A stretch of 64,000 nucleotides of DNA from Phallusia mammillata. Its lineage: Eukaryota; Chordata; Ascidiacea; Phlebobranchia; Ascidiidae. The notes below the pieces were generated by a model, which saw nothing but the letters and a program-made list of their open reading frames with translations, was not told the origin of the DNA and made no database searches. The translations under genes were made by a program, and so were the position numbers. Location of the stretch: assembly GCA_003260075.1 (NCBI GenBank), contig QLIY01000246.1:1-64000 (forward strand), in the 5' to 3' direction. Shown in pieces: positions 15,601 to 25,548 of this stretch. Within the stretch, counting starts at the first letter, position 1. Every line of letters starts with the position of its first letter.

Positions 15601-17665
15601 TGTCCAACACTTTTTGCCCTGCTTCAAATCCGTAGGCTTCGGACAGATTAGGCCAGTCTCGGATCAAAAACAATAAGTTCTGAAACAAATAAACACAATG
15701 TAAGTTACAAAGGTAGGGCATATTGGCTAACCTGTGAACTGCCTTTAATACCTGAAAAGGTTGTTTGTTTTCTTTTAAAGTTGATGTTTGTTGTAAAGCT
15801 CGTCCATAATCTGTGAACAACTAAAAACAGCAGTTAATTGTTTGTAAACATTTGTAGCTTTGTTTCCCTGATGTGTATATACCTATGCTGTGTACATTAT
15901 TGATTTGGTTTGTTTGAAATGTCGATCTTACGTATAAGGACTAAAAATGGATTTTTTAACACCATATCAGTTAAAAATTCGTTTTCATGTTTTAAAATTG
16001 TTTGGGTGTAAAACTAACTCGTTTTCGTGTACCGTAACTTTTCTGGTCCAAATTAACAGGTCAAGGCGACAAAACAATAGCAGGCGCAACCGACCATAAC
16101 TTTACCTGAAGATATTGCAAGTTGTCTTCTTGTATTTGTTGTGAAAGATTGTAAATCTGCATTGAACTAATTAAAGTGCTGAGAGCAAATATGGAACTGC
16201 ATTCTGTTGGTGAAGTTTCAGAATCAAACAATCCTTGTGTATCCATGAGGAAAACTGCTACCTGTGGGACAAAAAAAAATCTGGCGCTAAAAGACACAAA
16301 AACTTTCCATGTAAACTATGGAAACTGCTGCTTAATAATCGAGTTATTGGTAGATGCTTGTTAGCGGTTAGATGTAAAGAATTTGGTATAACCTTTCGTC
16401 CTTTTGCATCTTGAATGACAAACGGTTTACTGTAGATCCGAATTCCCTGCGTATCCGGTTCCATTCCACCCCGCCACGAAAATCCTCCAAAATCTTTGTT
16501 CTTTGCGTTTATCCACGTGGCATCTCCAGACTGCGAAATATTAACACATGTCGTCATTCTGTCAATCATATGACAGCAGGTTTGCTTATACGTTTAGTAG
16601 TCGTGTCAGTTGTCGGTTGCGTTTTGTTAAACAACGTTTAAAAGTCAAATACAAGCACTGTAACAGTCGATACGTTTTGATAACATAGCCAAAGCTCTCA
16701 TTTAACTTACCGAATTCTATTTTTCAGGCAAATTTACACCAAAATAACGGAAAACAGTTTCTCAAACCAATCTTAGAAATATGTTAACAAATTTTTACCT
16801 TGACCTTTCCCTTTTCAAGTTTTTCCAAATATTTGATAAATAAATTCAGCAAGAATGATTTTCCTTGTCGTAAAGCTCCGGAGATTGAATAAATTGCCAC
16901 CGGCATGTTTTTCACGTCTTCGAAGAGACGTTGCAGTTCTGTAATTTCTGTATCTTCGGGGAAAATCGAAATCGGCTTCTCCAATTTTTCGTCACAAGCT
17001 TTTGGCTAACATTTAAAAAGTATGATGTTTATGTTTTAGGCTACACATGTTTGACAGAAACTGTTTCCGTTCTCACTGCGCCAGAGAGTCTGCATTTTAC
17101 GATTGCACAGCCATACTTAGCACTTAGCCTAATGACTTAAAGGGGGTAGATGAACGGCATGAAAGCAGCAAAAAGTTTAAATGTGGTCGGCAAGATGCCT
17201 GCGACACCTGCTTATACTCTAAATAGAAACTTCACAATAAAACAGCTTAAAAATATATTGTAACTTTCCACCGTCAGATAAGGCCTCTTTGTTTCGTTCA
17301 ACGGTTTTTCCCCGGCTTCCCCTATACCCTGCTATCTGCTGATGCAGATTTGTTAAGAAGGTAATAAAATATATTTATATATTTACCTTGCTGTCGCCTT
17401 CGCCATTTTCTGCAACTTCATCCCCTTGTGGGCTTGCTGTGCAAATGTGTTATATAAGTTGTGCAAAAGTATAGGCTAAGTGATCGAAAATATCTGAACA
17501 ATTACACTTACCTATTTTTCTTTCGTCGTTGTAAGTTTCACTTTCCCCGCTGTCAATATTTGTTTGATTCTGTAAAAAAATATTCGCGTGTTGAAGACCA
17601 ACTATAACTTGCTGCAAGCAGTTAAATCTTACCGAAGCACCTATAACCTCTGTGTGTTCCGCCAT
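3763..17665 (-). CDS. Atlastin-like GTPase with about 13 tandem three-helix-bundle modules
   Basis: I assembled about 36 coding exons into a protein of about 1,540 residues. It opens with a 47-residue acidic leader (exons 17665-17633, 17569-17512, 17436-17387; start ATG at 17665). A complete atlastin/GBP-type GTPase domain follows, and then at least 13 copies of an ~88-residue helical module. It ends with a short basic tail (3825-3763, ending CKSQ and TGA). Atlastins are dynamin-like GTPases that fuse ER membranes; GBPs act in interferon defence. The G-domain motifs ([31 protein letters not shown]) are closer to atlastin than to GBP. Unlike atlastin, no membrane hairpin is visible between modules or at the C-terminus, so a soluble or scaffold-like protein is likely. 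Two modules are damaged by G runs. Exon calls rest on splice consensus and continuous frame; function is unknown. Confidence 0.85.
4996..5070. other. 75-base G run inside a short module exon
   Basis: Directly follows the 30 surviving bases (5100-5071) of a 24-codon exon of the atlastin-like array; the remaining 42 bases and the splice donor are missing. Likely a filled gap. Confidence 0.8.
5377..5958. repeat. Tandem repeat, four units of about 145-159 bp
   Basis: Four imperfect units begin at about 5377, 5522, 5679 and 5838. Each reads GAAGGAGTGC..., a TTAGTTATCAATCTGAACTTG block, GTTTGACCCCGA..., and CCCAGCGGTTCACCCACAGG. They lie in an intron of the atlastin-like gene. A single diverged unit with the same lead-in (TATTGTTTTTGACCG) lies at about 10425-10575, and a lead-in remnant at about 11465, so the unit is dispersed as well as tandem. 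The array ends at an N (5959) and a 13-base G run. Confidence 0.8.
5959..6114. other. N plus two G runs (13 and 89 bases)
   Basis: N at 5959, G run 5960-5972, 53 bases of ordinary sequence, then a G run 6026-6114. Looks like a badly closed assembly gap in an intron of the atlastin-like gene. Confidence 0.8.
6672..6770. repeat. Dispersed repeat, copy 1 (second copy near 14290-14390)
   Basis: Contains CGCAGCATAAGACGAGA, AGAAGGCAAT and GTCCGGTTCGCTGTAGTATG. A clearly related copy is at about 14290-14390 in another intron of the same gene. Family not recognised; a fragment of SINE family A follows at about 6838. Confidence 0.6.
6867..7000. mobile_element. hAT-like MITE fragment
   Basis: Begins CAGGGGTCGCCAACCTTT followed by an AAGGGCC motif, the terminal-repeat style shared with the better preserved elements at 11697 and 63336. 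I could not find a matching right end; the limit given is approximate. Confidence 0.4.
8145..8180 (+). mobile_element. tRNA-like SINE fragment, family B
   Basis: ACTTGGCCGAACGGTCTGGC followed by GCGCCTGACCCACATAC resembles a tRNA A-box region and matches the family B copies near 18.9 and 20.25 kb, which lie in the opposite orientation. It is cut off by the G run at 8181-8238. Confidence 0.5.
8181..8238. other. 58-base G run
   Basis: Pure G run in a long intron of the atlastin-like gene, truncating a SINE copy; probably a gap-fill artefact. Confidence 0.75.
8433..8740. mobile_element. Probable hAT-like MITE
   Basis: Left end CAGGAGTCGGCAAACTTT and right region CCAGGGTTTGCCGATCG are inverted copies of one another, with AT-rich filler between. 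No exact 8-bp target duplication seen, so boundaries are approximate. Confidence 0.4.
9609..9651. other. 43-base G run inside a long module exon
   Basis: Interrupts exon 9805-9572 of the atlastin-like gene. The flanking bases (154 + 37) already add up to almost exactly the usual 192-base exon, so here the run appears to be added at a short native C/G stretch rather than to replace sequence. It would add about 14 spurious prolines. Confidence 0.75.
11697..11980. mobile_element. hAT-like MITE with 8-bp target duplication
   Basis: Flanked by perfect GTTTAAAG at 11689-11696 and 11981-11988. Left end CAGGGGTGTGCAACCTTTTT; the interior (GCGGGCCGCACC, CACATTTTGCCAGATC, ATTTGAAATCCAAGCGTCT) matches the element at 63336-63645. 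The right terminal repeat is eroded. Non-autonomous: no open reading frame. It sits in an intron of the atlastin-like gene just after a short module exon. Confidence 0.8.
15174..17005 (-). other. GTPase domain exons of the atlastin-like gene
   Basis: Six exons: 17005-16799 (P-loop [17 protein letters not shown]), 16530-16393 (switch 1 [17 protein letters not shown]), 16261-16106 (G3 [16 protein letters not shown], then [16 protein letters not shown]), 15820-15752 ([11 protein letters not shown]), 15679-15445 (G4 [29 protein letters not shown]) and 15358-15174 ([19 protein letters not shown], matching the end of the atlastin G domain). All GTP-contacting motifs are present, including the arginine in switch 1 and the RD pair that reads guanine in this family, so an active GTPase is predicted. 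Intron phases keep one frame throughout. Confidence 0.9.
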
Positions 17666-18710
17666 TGTCCTGGGTTGTCAGTTGGAGAACTGTGGTCAGG
17701 TTGGCGATTAAAATATCATGTTACAGTTTGTATAAGTTTTATATTACTAGAGAAACCTGTGTGGAGTGTTGGTCGGTTGACTGGGTGTGCATAAAAAGCG
17801 ACTGCTCATTTACTTTAAGCCTTATTGTGACGTTGGTCCACGGGTGTACAACCTTTTTTTGCTGGGCCGGCCGCATCACAGTTCCTTACCCTAACAATGG
17901 TGACGATCAGTCAGAATGTTATAATGCTACTTTTGCACTGTTATATTGTTTGCTTGCCTGTTTACTAGCTACACTTATAAAACCTTATAGTGTGCACTGT
18001 CTGCAGCTTATTTAACTTTTATTTTCTGCACTGCTTCTTAACCCATGTCGTTTTGTTTATTAATTATCCGCAAACGCTTTTAGGCGGAAACAAATTAAGT
18101 AGTGCAATTTATCAAAATAGTAAAAACAAAACAACGTGCATTTCGTTTCTATAGTTTCAATTCTTGTCTTTACCTTTTGTGCGCTTGTATTACGAAATCT
18201 GAAAAATGCGGTAAAAGACCAGATGAGAAAAACTACGTTAACGCGCAACAACAATCAGTTTACCTTGTTCTACGTTAACAGCCAATGTAGCTATTCCGAT
18301 AACACTGCAACCGTTATGCCTCAACGAAAACCACAATCTTTAGAAACGTTAAGTTTTACGACTGGACCAGCGAATAGAACTGCACCTCGCTTTTACCTGA
18401 CGGCAATAAAATTAGAAAAGAAGCGCTTCGCTTCCCAACAAAGGTTCTCAGTCAACTGGTCAGAACTAGATTGGCCTTTATTGCTTTAAAAGAAAGAACC
18501 AAAATTCTATGCTGTACAACTACACCAACACTTTTCAGCTTCAATAAAAGTTGACACGTATAATCATGGAACCCTTAAACTGTTGTGGGCCCTGGAACGG
18601 CGCACCGGTACCCCCCTCACTTGGGGCCTGGTGGAACGAAAGCATTTCTATCTTTCCTTCAACGCACGGTCATGGCTACATACAACGATATTTAATTGTT
18701 GAGTGGTAAN

Positions 18711-18796
18711 GAGCATAGGCGTTTATGGTGCTGACTCAGCAATTTGGGTTTATGGTAAGAATAATTGCTGAGTCAGCACCAAAAACGCCTATGCTC
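18711..18796. repeat. Near-perfect inverted repeat beside an N
   Basis: Arms 18711-18744 and 18763-18796 (34 bases each, one mismatch) separated by 18 bases, immediately right of an N at 18710. Either a real foldback or a chimeric-read artefact. Confidence 0.75.
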
Positions 18797-18854
18797 TTTT
18801 GCGCCACCTACCAGAAGTTCTCAGGGCGGAGGCCAGCCCTAGCTCAGCGTTTTT

Positions 18855-18960
18855 TTTTTCACGGGGTTCGAACCCAGGACACTCCCGGGGACGAATCCCG
18901 ATCAAGGTTTTTTATGTCTGTATATGGGTCAGGCGCGCCAGGCCATTCGGCCAAGTTCAA
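18855..18960 (-). mobile_element. tRNA-derived SINE, family B
   Basis: On the minus strand it reads TTGGCCGAATGGCCTGGCGC (A-box-like), then about 60 bases on, GGGTTCGAACCCCGTG (B-box, T-arm). This is the layout of a tRNA gene with an enlarged interior. A second copy is at about 20195-20315. Confidence 0.6.
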
Positions 18961-20194
18961 AGTAGCTCTACCAAGCCCATTGCTACTGTCCTCTAGCGGT
19001 TTAATACTTTTATACATTAAATGAGGTAGGCCAATAAGCAGCGTTGCCATCAACTTGACAACCGAAAAATTAAATTTTTATGCGAAACAAAACAAACGTT
19101 TTTGAACAAATCTTTGCATTTATACGAGCCATGACATAATATTTGCAATATTTTGATAAGAAACCATCTGTTCCTGCAACTGGTTGTTCGTAGAAAATAC
19201 TATATGTATCTCACAACAGGCCGGGTCTATGGGTTCACTTCTGCTTGTAGCAGAGACTTGACTATAGTAATTGTTGAAAATAAGGACAAATCTTAAAAAT
19301 ACGGACGGTATGGCAACCCTCCCTATAACCGATATTGATGTCAAATTACACTAACTTTATGAAAGGGTAACAAGAAATGGCAAAGCTCAGAAATAAAAAG
19401 GTTGGAGACCACAGATTTAGAGGAATTTCTCAGAAATACAAAAAAACTTAAAACCCCTACCATCGCTTTACTAAAATACCGAATTTCAAGTCAACTAATG
19501 GATATGAAGCTAAGATAATAATGCTATTTTCACTGGCCGTTACACTTAGTGCCCAGTTGCTTTAGCATTTGTTTTTTTACCAGAGGTAATAAGCAACAAA
19601 CCTACATAAAGTATAGGCAACACAATCATTTTTATGGCATTAAACAGGGTGATTGCAAGAAGGACGTACCGACTAACACAGTCATAAAACTTTAGTTCAG
19701 AGATGTCAAACCATGATTAAGACATCCAAACTTTGGATACATTTTTATAAATGGCTGGCAGATGAAGCACAATATCTCAAATAAGTTGCCTGTTAGATTT
19801 GCCACCAAAAATAATAATCTTGTTTTATGAGAAAAACACAACCGGTGCGGTCTGTAAGGAATTTTGGTTCGTAACTTCTGCGATGGCAGTACTAGAAAGA
19901 GAGGAAGTTTATCCATCCATTGTATTGTTTAACTTACAAAAAACTTTTAAAATAAGCCTACCTCAGATTGAATAAACCTAAAAGACAACATTAAATCTAT
20001 ACCTTTTCCAGGTTTTCCATACCCGGAAAACTTTACTGAACGAATCTCATACAACTGCCTGCCTGCGCTTATGATCCACAGTTCCACACAGGATTTCTCG
20101 CGTACGCCCACGAGCTGCCCCGCCGGCGCAGTGACGTACACACAGACATTTCCGGCGTGGGCTAAATCAAACTTATTTAGCCAGCACTCACGCG

Positions 20195-20315
20195 CTCGTT
20201 TTGTTTCACGGGGGTTCGAACCCAGGACACTTCCGGGGGCAAATCCAGATCAGTTTTTTTTATGTTTGTATGTGAGTTATGCGCGCCAGACCATTCGGCC
20301 AAGTCCCTCGCTCGG
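20195..20315 (-). mobile_element. tRNA-derived SINE, family B, second copy
   Basis: Same order of motifs as the copy at 18855-18960: TTGGCCGAATGGTCTGGCGC, an AT-rich spacer, then GGGTTCGAACCCCCGTG, all on the minus strand. Confidence 0.6.
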
Positions 20316-20600
20316 CAAAACGCGAGCGTGGTTTCAAGCTCCGCGCCACCTTGTGGGCGAAATCTCACGCTTTGCAGCCGAGTCGAAAGCGTACGGNTTA
20401 TTACCCAAATGTATACGACATTCCGACAATTACTCCGGAAATTAGCAGTTAAAACCTCAATGAAGCTGATTATAAGTAACAACATTTTACGCGCGACACC
20501 AAAATGACAGAATCTTAAGAAATATTGTTTGCAGCTGGGGTGTGCTTCTAAAACTTTCACAAAAAAGTCTCGAACGCGGTTTTAACTGCTCTCGATTACA

Positions 20601-20680
20601 GTGGTTCTCAACCTTTTAAATTTGTTGACCAGTAAACTTTCCAAACAAATTTTGCGGACCGGTTGGCTTTCAAAATCAGT
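20601..20680. mobile_element. hAT-like MITE end fragment
   Basis: CAGTGGTTCTCAACCTTTTA with a GCGGACCGGTTGGC motif downstream resembles the terminal style of the other MITEs here; no right end found. Confidence 0.35.
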
Positions 20681-20733
20681 TTGACAGGCCTGCAGTAGGC
20701 TGTAAGAGTTTGACAGGCCTGCAGTAGGCTGTA
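20678..20733. repeat. Tandem doublet of a 28-base unit
   Basis: The unit beginning TTTGACAGGCCTGCAGTAGG is present twice back to back. Confidence 0.75.
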
Positions 20734-21379
20734 ATCCCTGTTCAGATTGTAAAGATTCCTTTCGATAATGTGTAGACGTTCCAGCTAAAAGATCATCATT
20801 AAACAAGACAAAGACGAAAAAAGATCTCGAAATTGTAACTGTCGGGAACCGACGGGCGCATGAGAATTTAAATGTTGGGAGTTTAAAAGAATTATTCTCT
20901 TACCACATGCGAGACTAAAACTTAATTTGATTTGTCGTTACGTATTTTGCACATTTTTGCAGAACGTACAACGGTGGGTGTTTTGGAGAAGCTACTACAT
21001 GGCTATACTGCCCTCTCGTGGGGTATCCACAGTCCGTCAAATGACGTAATGCTGGTGTCACATTACACCAACTTTATGAAACTTTGTATTGCTCAAGGCA
21101 TAGGAAACAAACAAAGGTAAAACTCAGAAATGAATAGGAAACAAATTTAAGCAACAAAAAATTCCTGCGGCCAAATTACGCTTGAAAACAATATTTTAGT
21201 GTTTGTCTGCCAACTAATAAAAACAGTAAAAATCAATTTGTTACTGCGGGTTTAAACTACACAAGTGCTTTTTTGGTTGAACAACCTGGTTGTGCTGATA
21301 TACATTACTCATTATTAGTGAAACAAATTTTTAACAAGAAGTAAAAACTGCATAGATATTGAAACAAATTGTGATGAAT

Positions 21380-22781
21380 TCAATCCAACTTCCGGTTGAC
21401 AGTGATTCCCATCTCATCCTCGAGAATCGCTTCAACTCTTGATCGTTCCAGTTTATCAAGTTGATCTCCTGGATTGCTGTTGTCTATGAAGGGAGGGACC
21501 AATGCTTCAAACCTGAGTGCTGAAAAACAATAACATTGAAATAAGAAGTATTTTTATGCTTAATCGGTGAAAGAGTGGTTGAGTTACTAATTTACTAGGA
21601 CATATTAAATTGTTTCTATTAGTCATCATATACATTGCTAAATTGTTGTCAAAAATAAGTGGTCTAAACAGTGTGCACTGTCTGCAGCTTTTCAAGTATT
21701 GACTCAATGTATTTATATCAAAATCAATATCTTTTAACAAAAGCACATGTGAATAATAATGCAGTTGTGTAACCTGTTGGTTGTTTACTAAAACTGATTT
21801 CTGTGGAGTATAATAACACAATATAAAGTGCATATTTTGTGTTCCATATTTTTGTAATCCACCTTTGAGTGAAGTTGGCTGACAAGCGATGAGATGTTTA
21901 ATCTCGTGAGCTCTCATGGCTTGGTATTGCAATCTCATCACTCGAATTCGATTCCTCGCTTCAGCAGCTCTGAACAAGTAGAAGTAAAATGGGTAACGTC
22001 TGGCAACAGCTGTTCCCAACCTTTCCGGTGCTGTGACCCCTTGATTGGCAAATGACCCCAACATTTACCAAGTTGCGGTGACCCCAAGGATAAAATTAGT
22101 ATATATTAATATTAAAATTATATTAAAATTTACAGTATTTTTTCTCAACAATAAAGTGGTCCAAGAGTTTATTTTATTAGGGCTAGTGGCCCATGGCCTA
22201 AAACAAGTTGGGAAACCAATTTATTGGATTTGCTGTTAATACAGTAATCATAGAATAGACCTAATATTGCCTCACATAGATATACTGTTTATCACAAGTT
22301 GAATAAACTTAATATTGTTGAAGTTGTCTCACAAAACATTTGTATAGTAAACCATCATACTTGAGTTGCCCAATCAGGTTGCTGTGTTTCAATCTTTCTT
22401 CTTCTTCTGGTAAGCTTTTGTGTCCTTTCGACATTTTGTGTCTCATTTTCACTTCTTTTACACGTTTCTGTGTGGCATCCAATCTATCTTGGATATCTTT
22501 CTGTGGCTCCTCATACGCCATGTATCTGAACGATAAATTGTACGATGCAACAAAACTTTTAATTTGAGGATTTTATATTAAAACATTGAAATTTCCAGCC
22601 TGGAAAAACCTATATTTAGTTGTATTTTTATTTTTTGTGGAGCTCTAAACCGTCAGAAAAACTACCGAAGAAATAAATTGACTTTTTACCTTGCCTTTTC
22701 TTGTGGTGCCATTTTCTTTATTTCATTTGGTGATTTTTTCTTCCAATTTTGGGGTTTCTCTTGAGCACCATCATTTGGCAT
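21380..22781 (-). CDS. Unrecognised charged helical protein, 167 residues
   Basis: Four exons with consensus splice sites and one continuous frame: 22781-22690 (starts MPNDGAQEKPQNWKKKSP), 22525-22361 (YMAYEEPQKDIQDRL ... KHSNLIGQLK), 21969-21863 (AAEARNRIRVMRLQYQAMRA, HEIKHLIACQPTSLK) and 21519-21380 (ALRFEALVPPFIDNSNPG, DQLDKLERSRVEAILEDE, GITVNRKLD, stop TGA at 21382-21380). Lys/Arg/Glu-rich and predicted mostly helical; no signal peptide or membrane segment. Start chosen as the first ATG of exon 1. The motif-like C-terminal half suggests a conserved family, perhaps cytoskeletal or ciliary, but I cannot name it. The intron between exons 2 and 3 carries a MITE-like insertion at about 22006-22215. 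Confidence 0.75.
22006..22215. mobile_element. Probable hAT-like MITE in an intron
   Basis: Left part GTTCCCAACCTTTCCGGTGC and right part GGCCTAAAACAAGTTGGGAA form imperfect inverted ends with AT-rich filler, inside an intron of the 167-residue gene. No clear target duplication. Confidence 0.4.
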
Positions 22782-23163
22782 ATTTACTTATTGTTGCTGG
22801 AATCTAAAATCAACCTAAGTTTCTAATTAGTTTGTGCAATTCAATAGACGGTATTGGTTAATAAATGTTAACCTTGAAAATGTTCAATCTAATTTTGACC
22901 TCACAGTTTTCTAATTACTACTAAACACTGTCACTTGGCAATGCGTATTCTGCAAATGAAAACAATTCAAACAGCGAAATCACACAAATTACACAAATGT
23001 AAGCAATAAAAAAATACCTGCAATGTAATTATGTTTTGACAACTAAATAAACCGAAAACTGTTCAACCGTATCGTGACGCATCGCGCATTGTCATGGCAA
23101 CTATTTTACGCTGTACATAAAAATCTTACATTTTAAACAAAATATTTTAATTCTTTGTTTCTT

Positions 23164-23164
<1 letters not shown>

Positions 23165-23236
<72 letters not shown>
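23165..23236. other. 72-base C run
   Basis: Pure C run in intergenic DNA, same class as the other long homopolymers. Confidence 0.75.
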
Positions 23237-23241
<5 letters not shown>

Positions 23242-23829
23242 CTTGTATAAGAATTAAAATTATGAAAAATTTTAAAAAGTAAGTCTAATTGACTAAAATA
23301 TGTAAAAAAATAACATTACTTTGGTAAATTTAAATCGGTGTAACTGAATGTATAAAATAAGCTGTTATAGTAAATAAGTGGTTATTTTTTTACTTCTATT
23401 ACTTTTTGCAGATATACAACGTGTTTTCGCTTTCTGGATATTTCGTTTCTGCGCTACTTGGTGGGCACGTGCCAATCATTACGCAGACTGTCCAAGGTGT
23501 AATTATCTTCCATTGAGCTGAGATTACAACCGCTCTGAAAACATATAATTGCTGTGCGGAATTTCACTTGCACAGTCAGTTTGTGAGTTGCCAGTCGCGA
23601 AATTCGCTTGTTGGATTATAACGACAATTTTCTGCTCGCTTTTGTTAGAAGGCGCCTTTTTTCCTTGCACGCGCCGTTCGTATGTCAATACAAGCACTCC
23701 TGTTGTGTGTTGTGAGCTCACAGGAGTCAGACTTGCTGCTTCGGGTTGGGAACAAGTAAGGACATTCAAGTTTGAAAAAAACCTAAACTTGATATTAAGT
23801 AAATGGAACTTAACTGTAAAGAAACGTTT

Positions 23830-24726
23830 AAAGGTCGTGAATAGTTTGGCACATAGGCTAACCACTGAATTGAAATGGAGCGTAGTAAAGAACGACATTA
23901 CCGTATAGCAGAGGTTAGTAAGGACATTCGAGTTTGGTTAAAACTAAAACCTAATGTTAGTAAATGGAACTTAACTGTAAAAAAGTTATGCAGGGTCGTG
24001 GAAGGTCTGATACACAAATACTGATTTGAAATGTAGCTCAGAAAAGAACAACATTGCAATAAATTGTTGAAATTGTATCACACGCCCAAGTTCAGTTAAG
24101 AAGTTAGCAGATTTAAAATGTTTGTGTCATTAAAGTTACGGCTACATTATTTAAGAACGTAATAGGTTTAGGTTTTATCACAGGTACTTTTAATTGATAT
24201 AATTTAGCAAGTTGTATGTGGTATTCGTGTTGTAAGTAATCCAGCATTCCAAACATGCGACTGAAATACCTGTGCAGTGCCCCCCCCCCAAAGGTCGTGA
24301 ATAGTTTGGCACATAGGCTAACCACTGAATTGAAATGTTGCTTAGTAAAGAACGACATTACCGTATAGCAGAGGCGAGGACATTCGAGTTTCGTAATAAC
24401 TAAAACTTAATGTCAAGCAAATGGAATTAACAGTTATGCAGGGTCGTGGGCGGTCTGGTACACAAATACTGATGTGAAATGTAGCATAGAAAAGAACAAC
24501 ATTGCAATAAATTGTTGAAATTGTATTACACGCCCAAGTTCAGTTAAGAAGTTAGCAGGTTTAAAAGGTTTGTGTCATTAAAGTTGCAGCCAAATTAGTT
24601 ATGAACGTAATAATTTAGGTTGTATCATAGGTAGTGTAAATTGTTTTAAGTTAGCAAGTTGTATGTGGTATTCGTGTTGTACGTAATTCAGCATTCCAAA
24701 CATGCGACTGAAATACTTGTGCAGTG
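23830..24726. repeat. Direct repeat pair of about 450 bp split by 10 C
   Basis: Copy 1 at 23830-24279, C run 24280-24289, copy 2 at 24290-24726. Both begin AAAGGTCGTGAATAGTTTGG and end near TGTGCAGTG; they differ by scattered substitutions and small indels, as two alleles would. The largest of the series. Confidence 0.85.
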
Positions 24727-25247
24727 TTGGCGGTCGTTTAAACCCCCCCCCCAACAGGAATAATGTTGTTCGTTAAATCATTTCCATTCTTCACCTGACC
24801 CCGTGTGGTCTCATGTTACTGGCTCGTCACCAGACCAGCGCATAGTCGACGTGCCTGGTTGTCTGCTGTCATGTCGCCTCAGTGAAAGTCTTAGAGCCGG
24901 AAACAAAATAAACTTGTGTCGTTTCGCCGACTCGGGGTCGCCTACTGTCAGTGGGGGCGGTGGTTACGTCATTATCTACCAACGGAACGGGGTAGGTTAC
25001 ATATTACATCAACTACCAACATTTTATCTCATGTCACATCAGGTTTGCTTAGGGCCGACGTTGTAGGTTTTAAATTCGTTTTCACGGAAACTATGGTTAA
25101 TAGTTAGAATGCTGGATTGCTGAAATGTAATTTTCTATAAATTTCCAACAAACACAGTGTAATACATAAGCTATTGCTGCCAGGCATAATATCAAGTTTA
25201 TAGAGCTCAATACATTTGTCAGAAGAGCTCTATAAAATTGAAACACA

Positions 25248-25548
25248 GTGTAATGTATTATTTAACAACTTGCCAATCCCATAAGCTTTTCAAAAACTAT
25301 GTGGTAATGTAAAAGCATAGAGCCAAAAATCACTTTTCAAAAACTATGTGGTAATGTTTATAAAACGCATACGTCTAAACTTAGACGTTGAAATATCTAC
25401 AACAAACTATTCGATCGCCCCCCCCCCCGTGTAATGTATTATTTAACAACTTGCCAATCCCATAAGCTTTTCAAAACTATGTGGTAATGTTTATAAAACG
25501 CATACGTCTAAACTTAAGCGTTGAAAAACCTACAACAAACTACTCAAT
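25248..25548. repeat. Direct repeat pair split by 11 C
   Basis: Copy 1 25248-25417, C run 25418-25428, copy 2 from 25429. Both begin GTGTAATGTATTATTTAACA. Copy 1 also carries an internal doubling of CTTTTCAAAAACTATGTGGT. Confidence 0.85.

Larger units (their letters stand above)
17666..21379. other. Intergenic region with repeat fragments
   Basis: Between the start of the atlastin-like gene and the end of the unnamed 167-residue gene. I see no supported coding exon. Contents: hAT-like fragment near 17845, an N-flanked inverted repeat at 18711-18796, two family B SINE copies (about 18855-18960 and 20195-20315, minus), an N at about 20398, an hAT-like end at about 20601 and a 28-base tandem doublet near 20678-20733. 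Confidence 0.6.

Noticed and set aside
20071-20560. 124-127-codon open frames on both strands
   Set aside because: They cross a SINE copy and an N; no coding support.
23524-23908. Overlapping ~120-codon open frames on both strands
   Set aside because: They fall partly in the duplicated segment, have no homology I recognise, and the same stretch is broken in the second copy.
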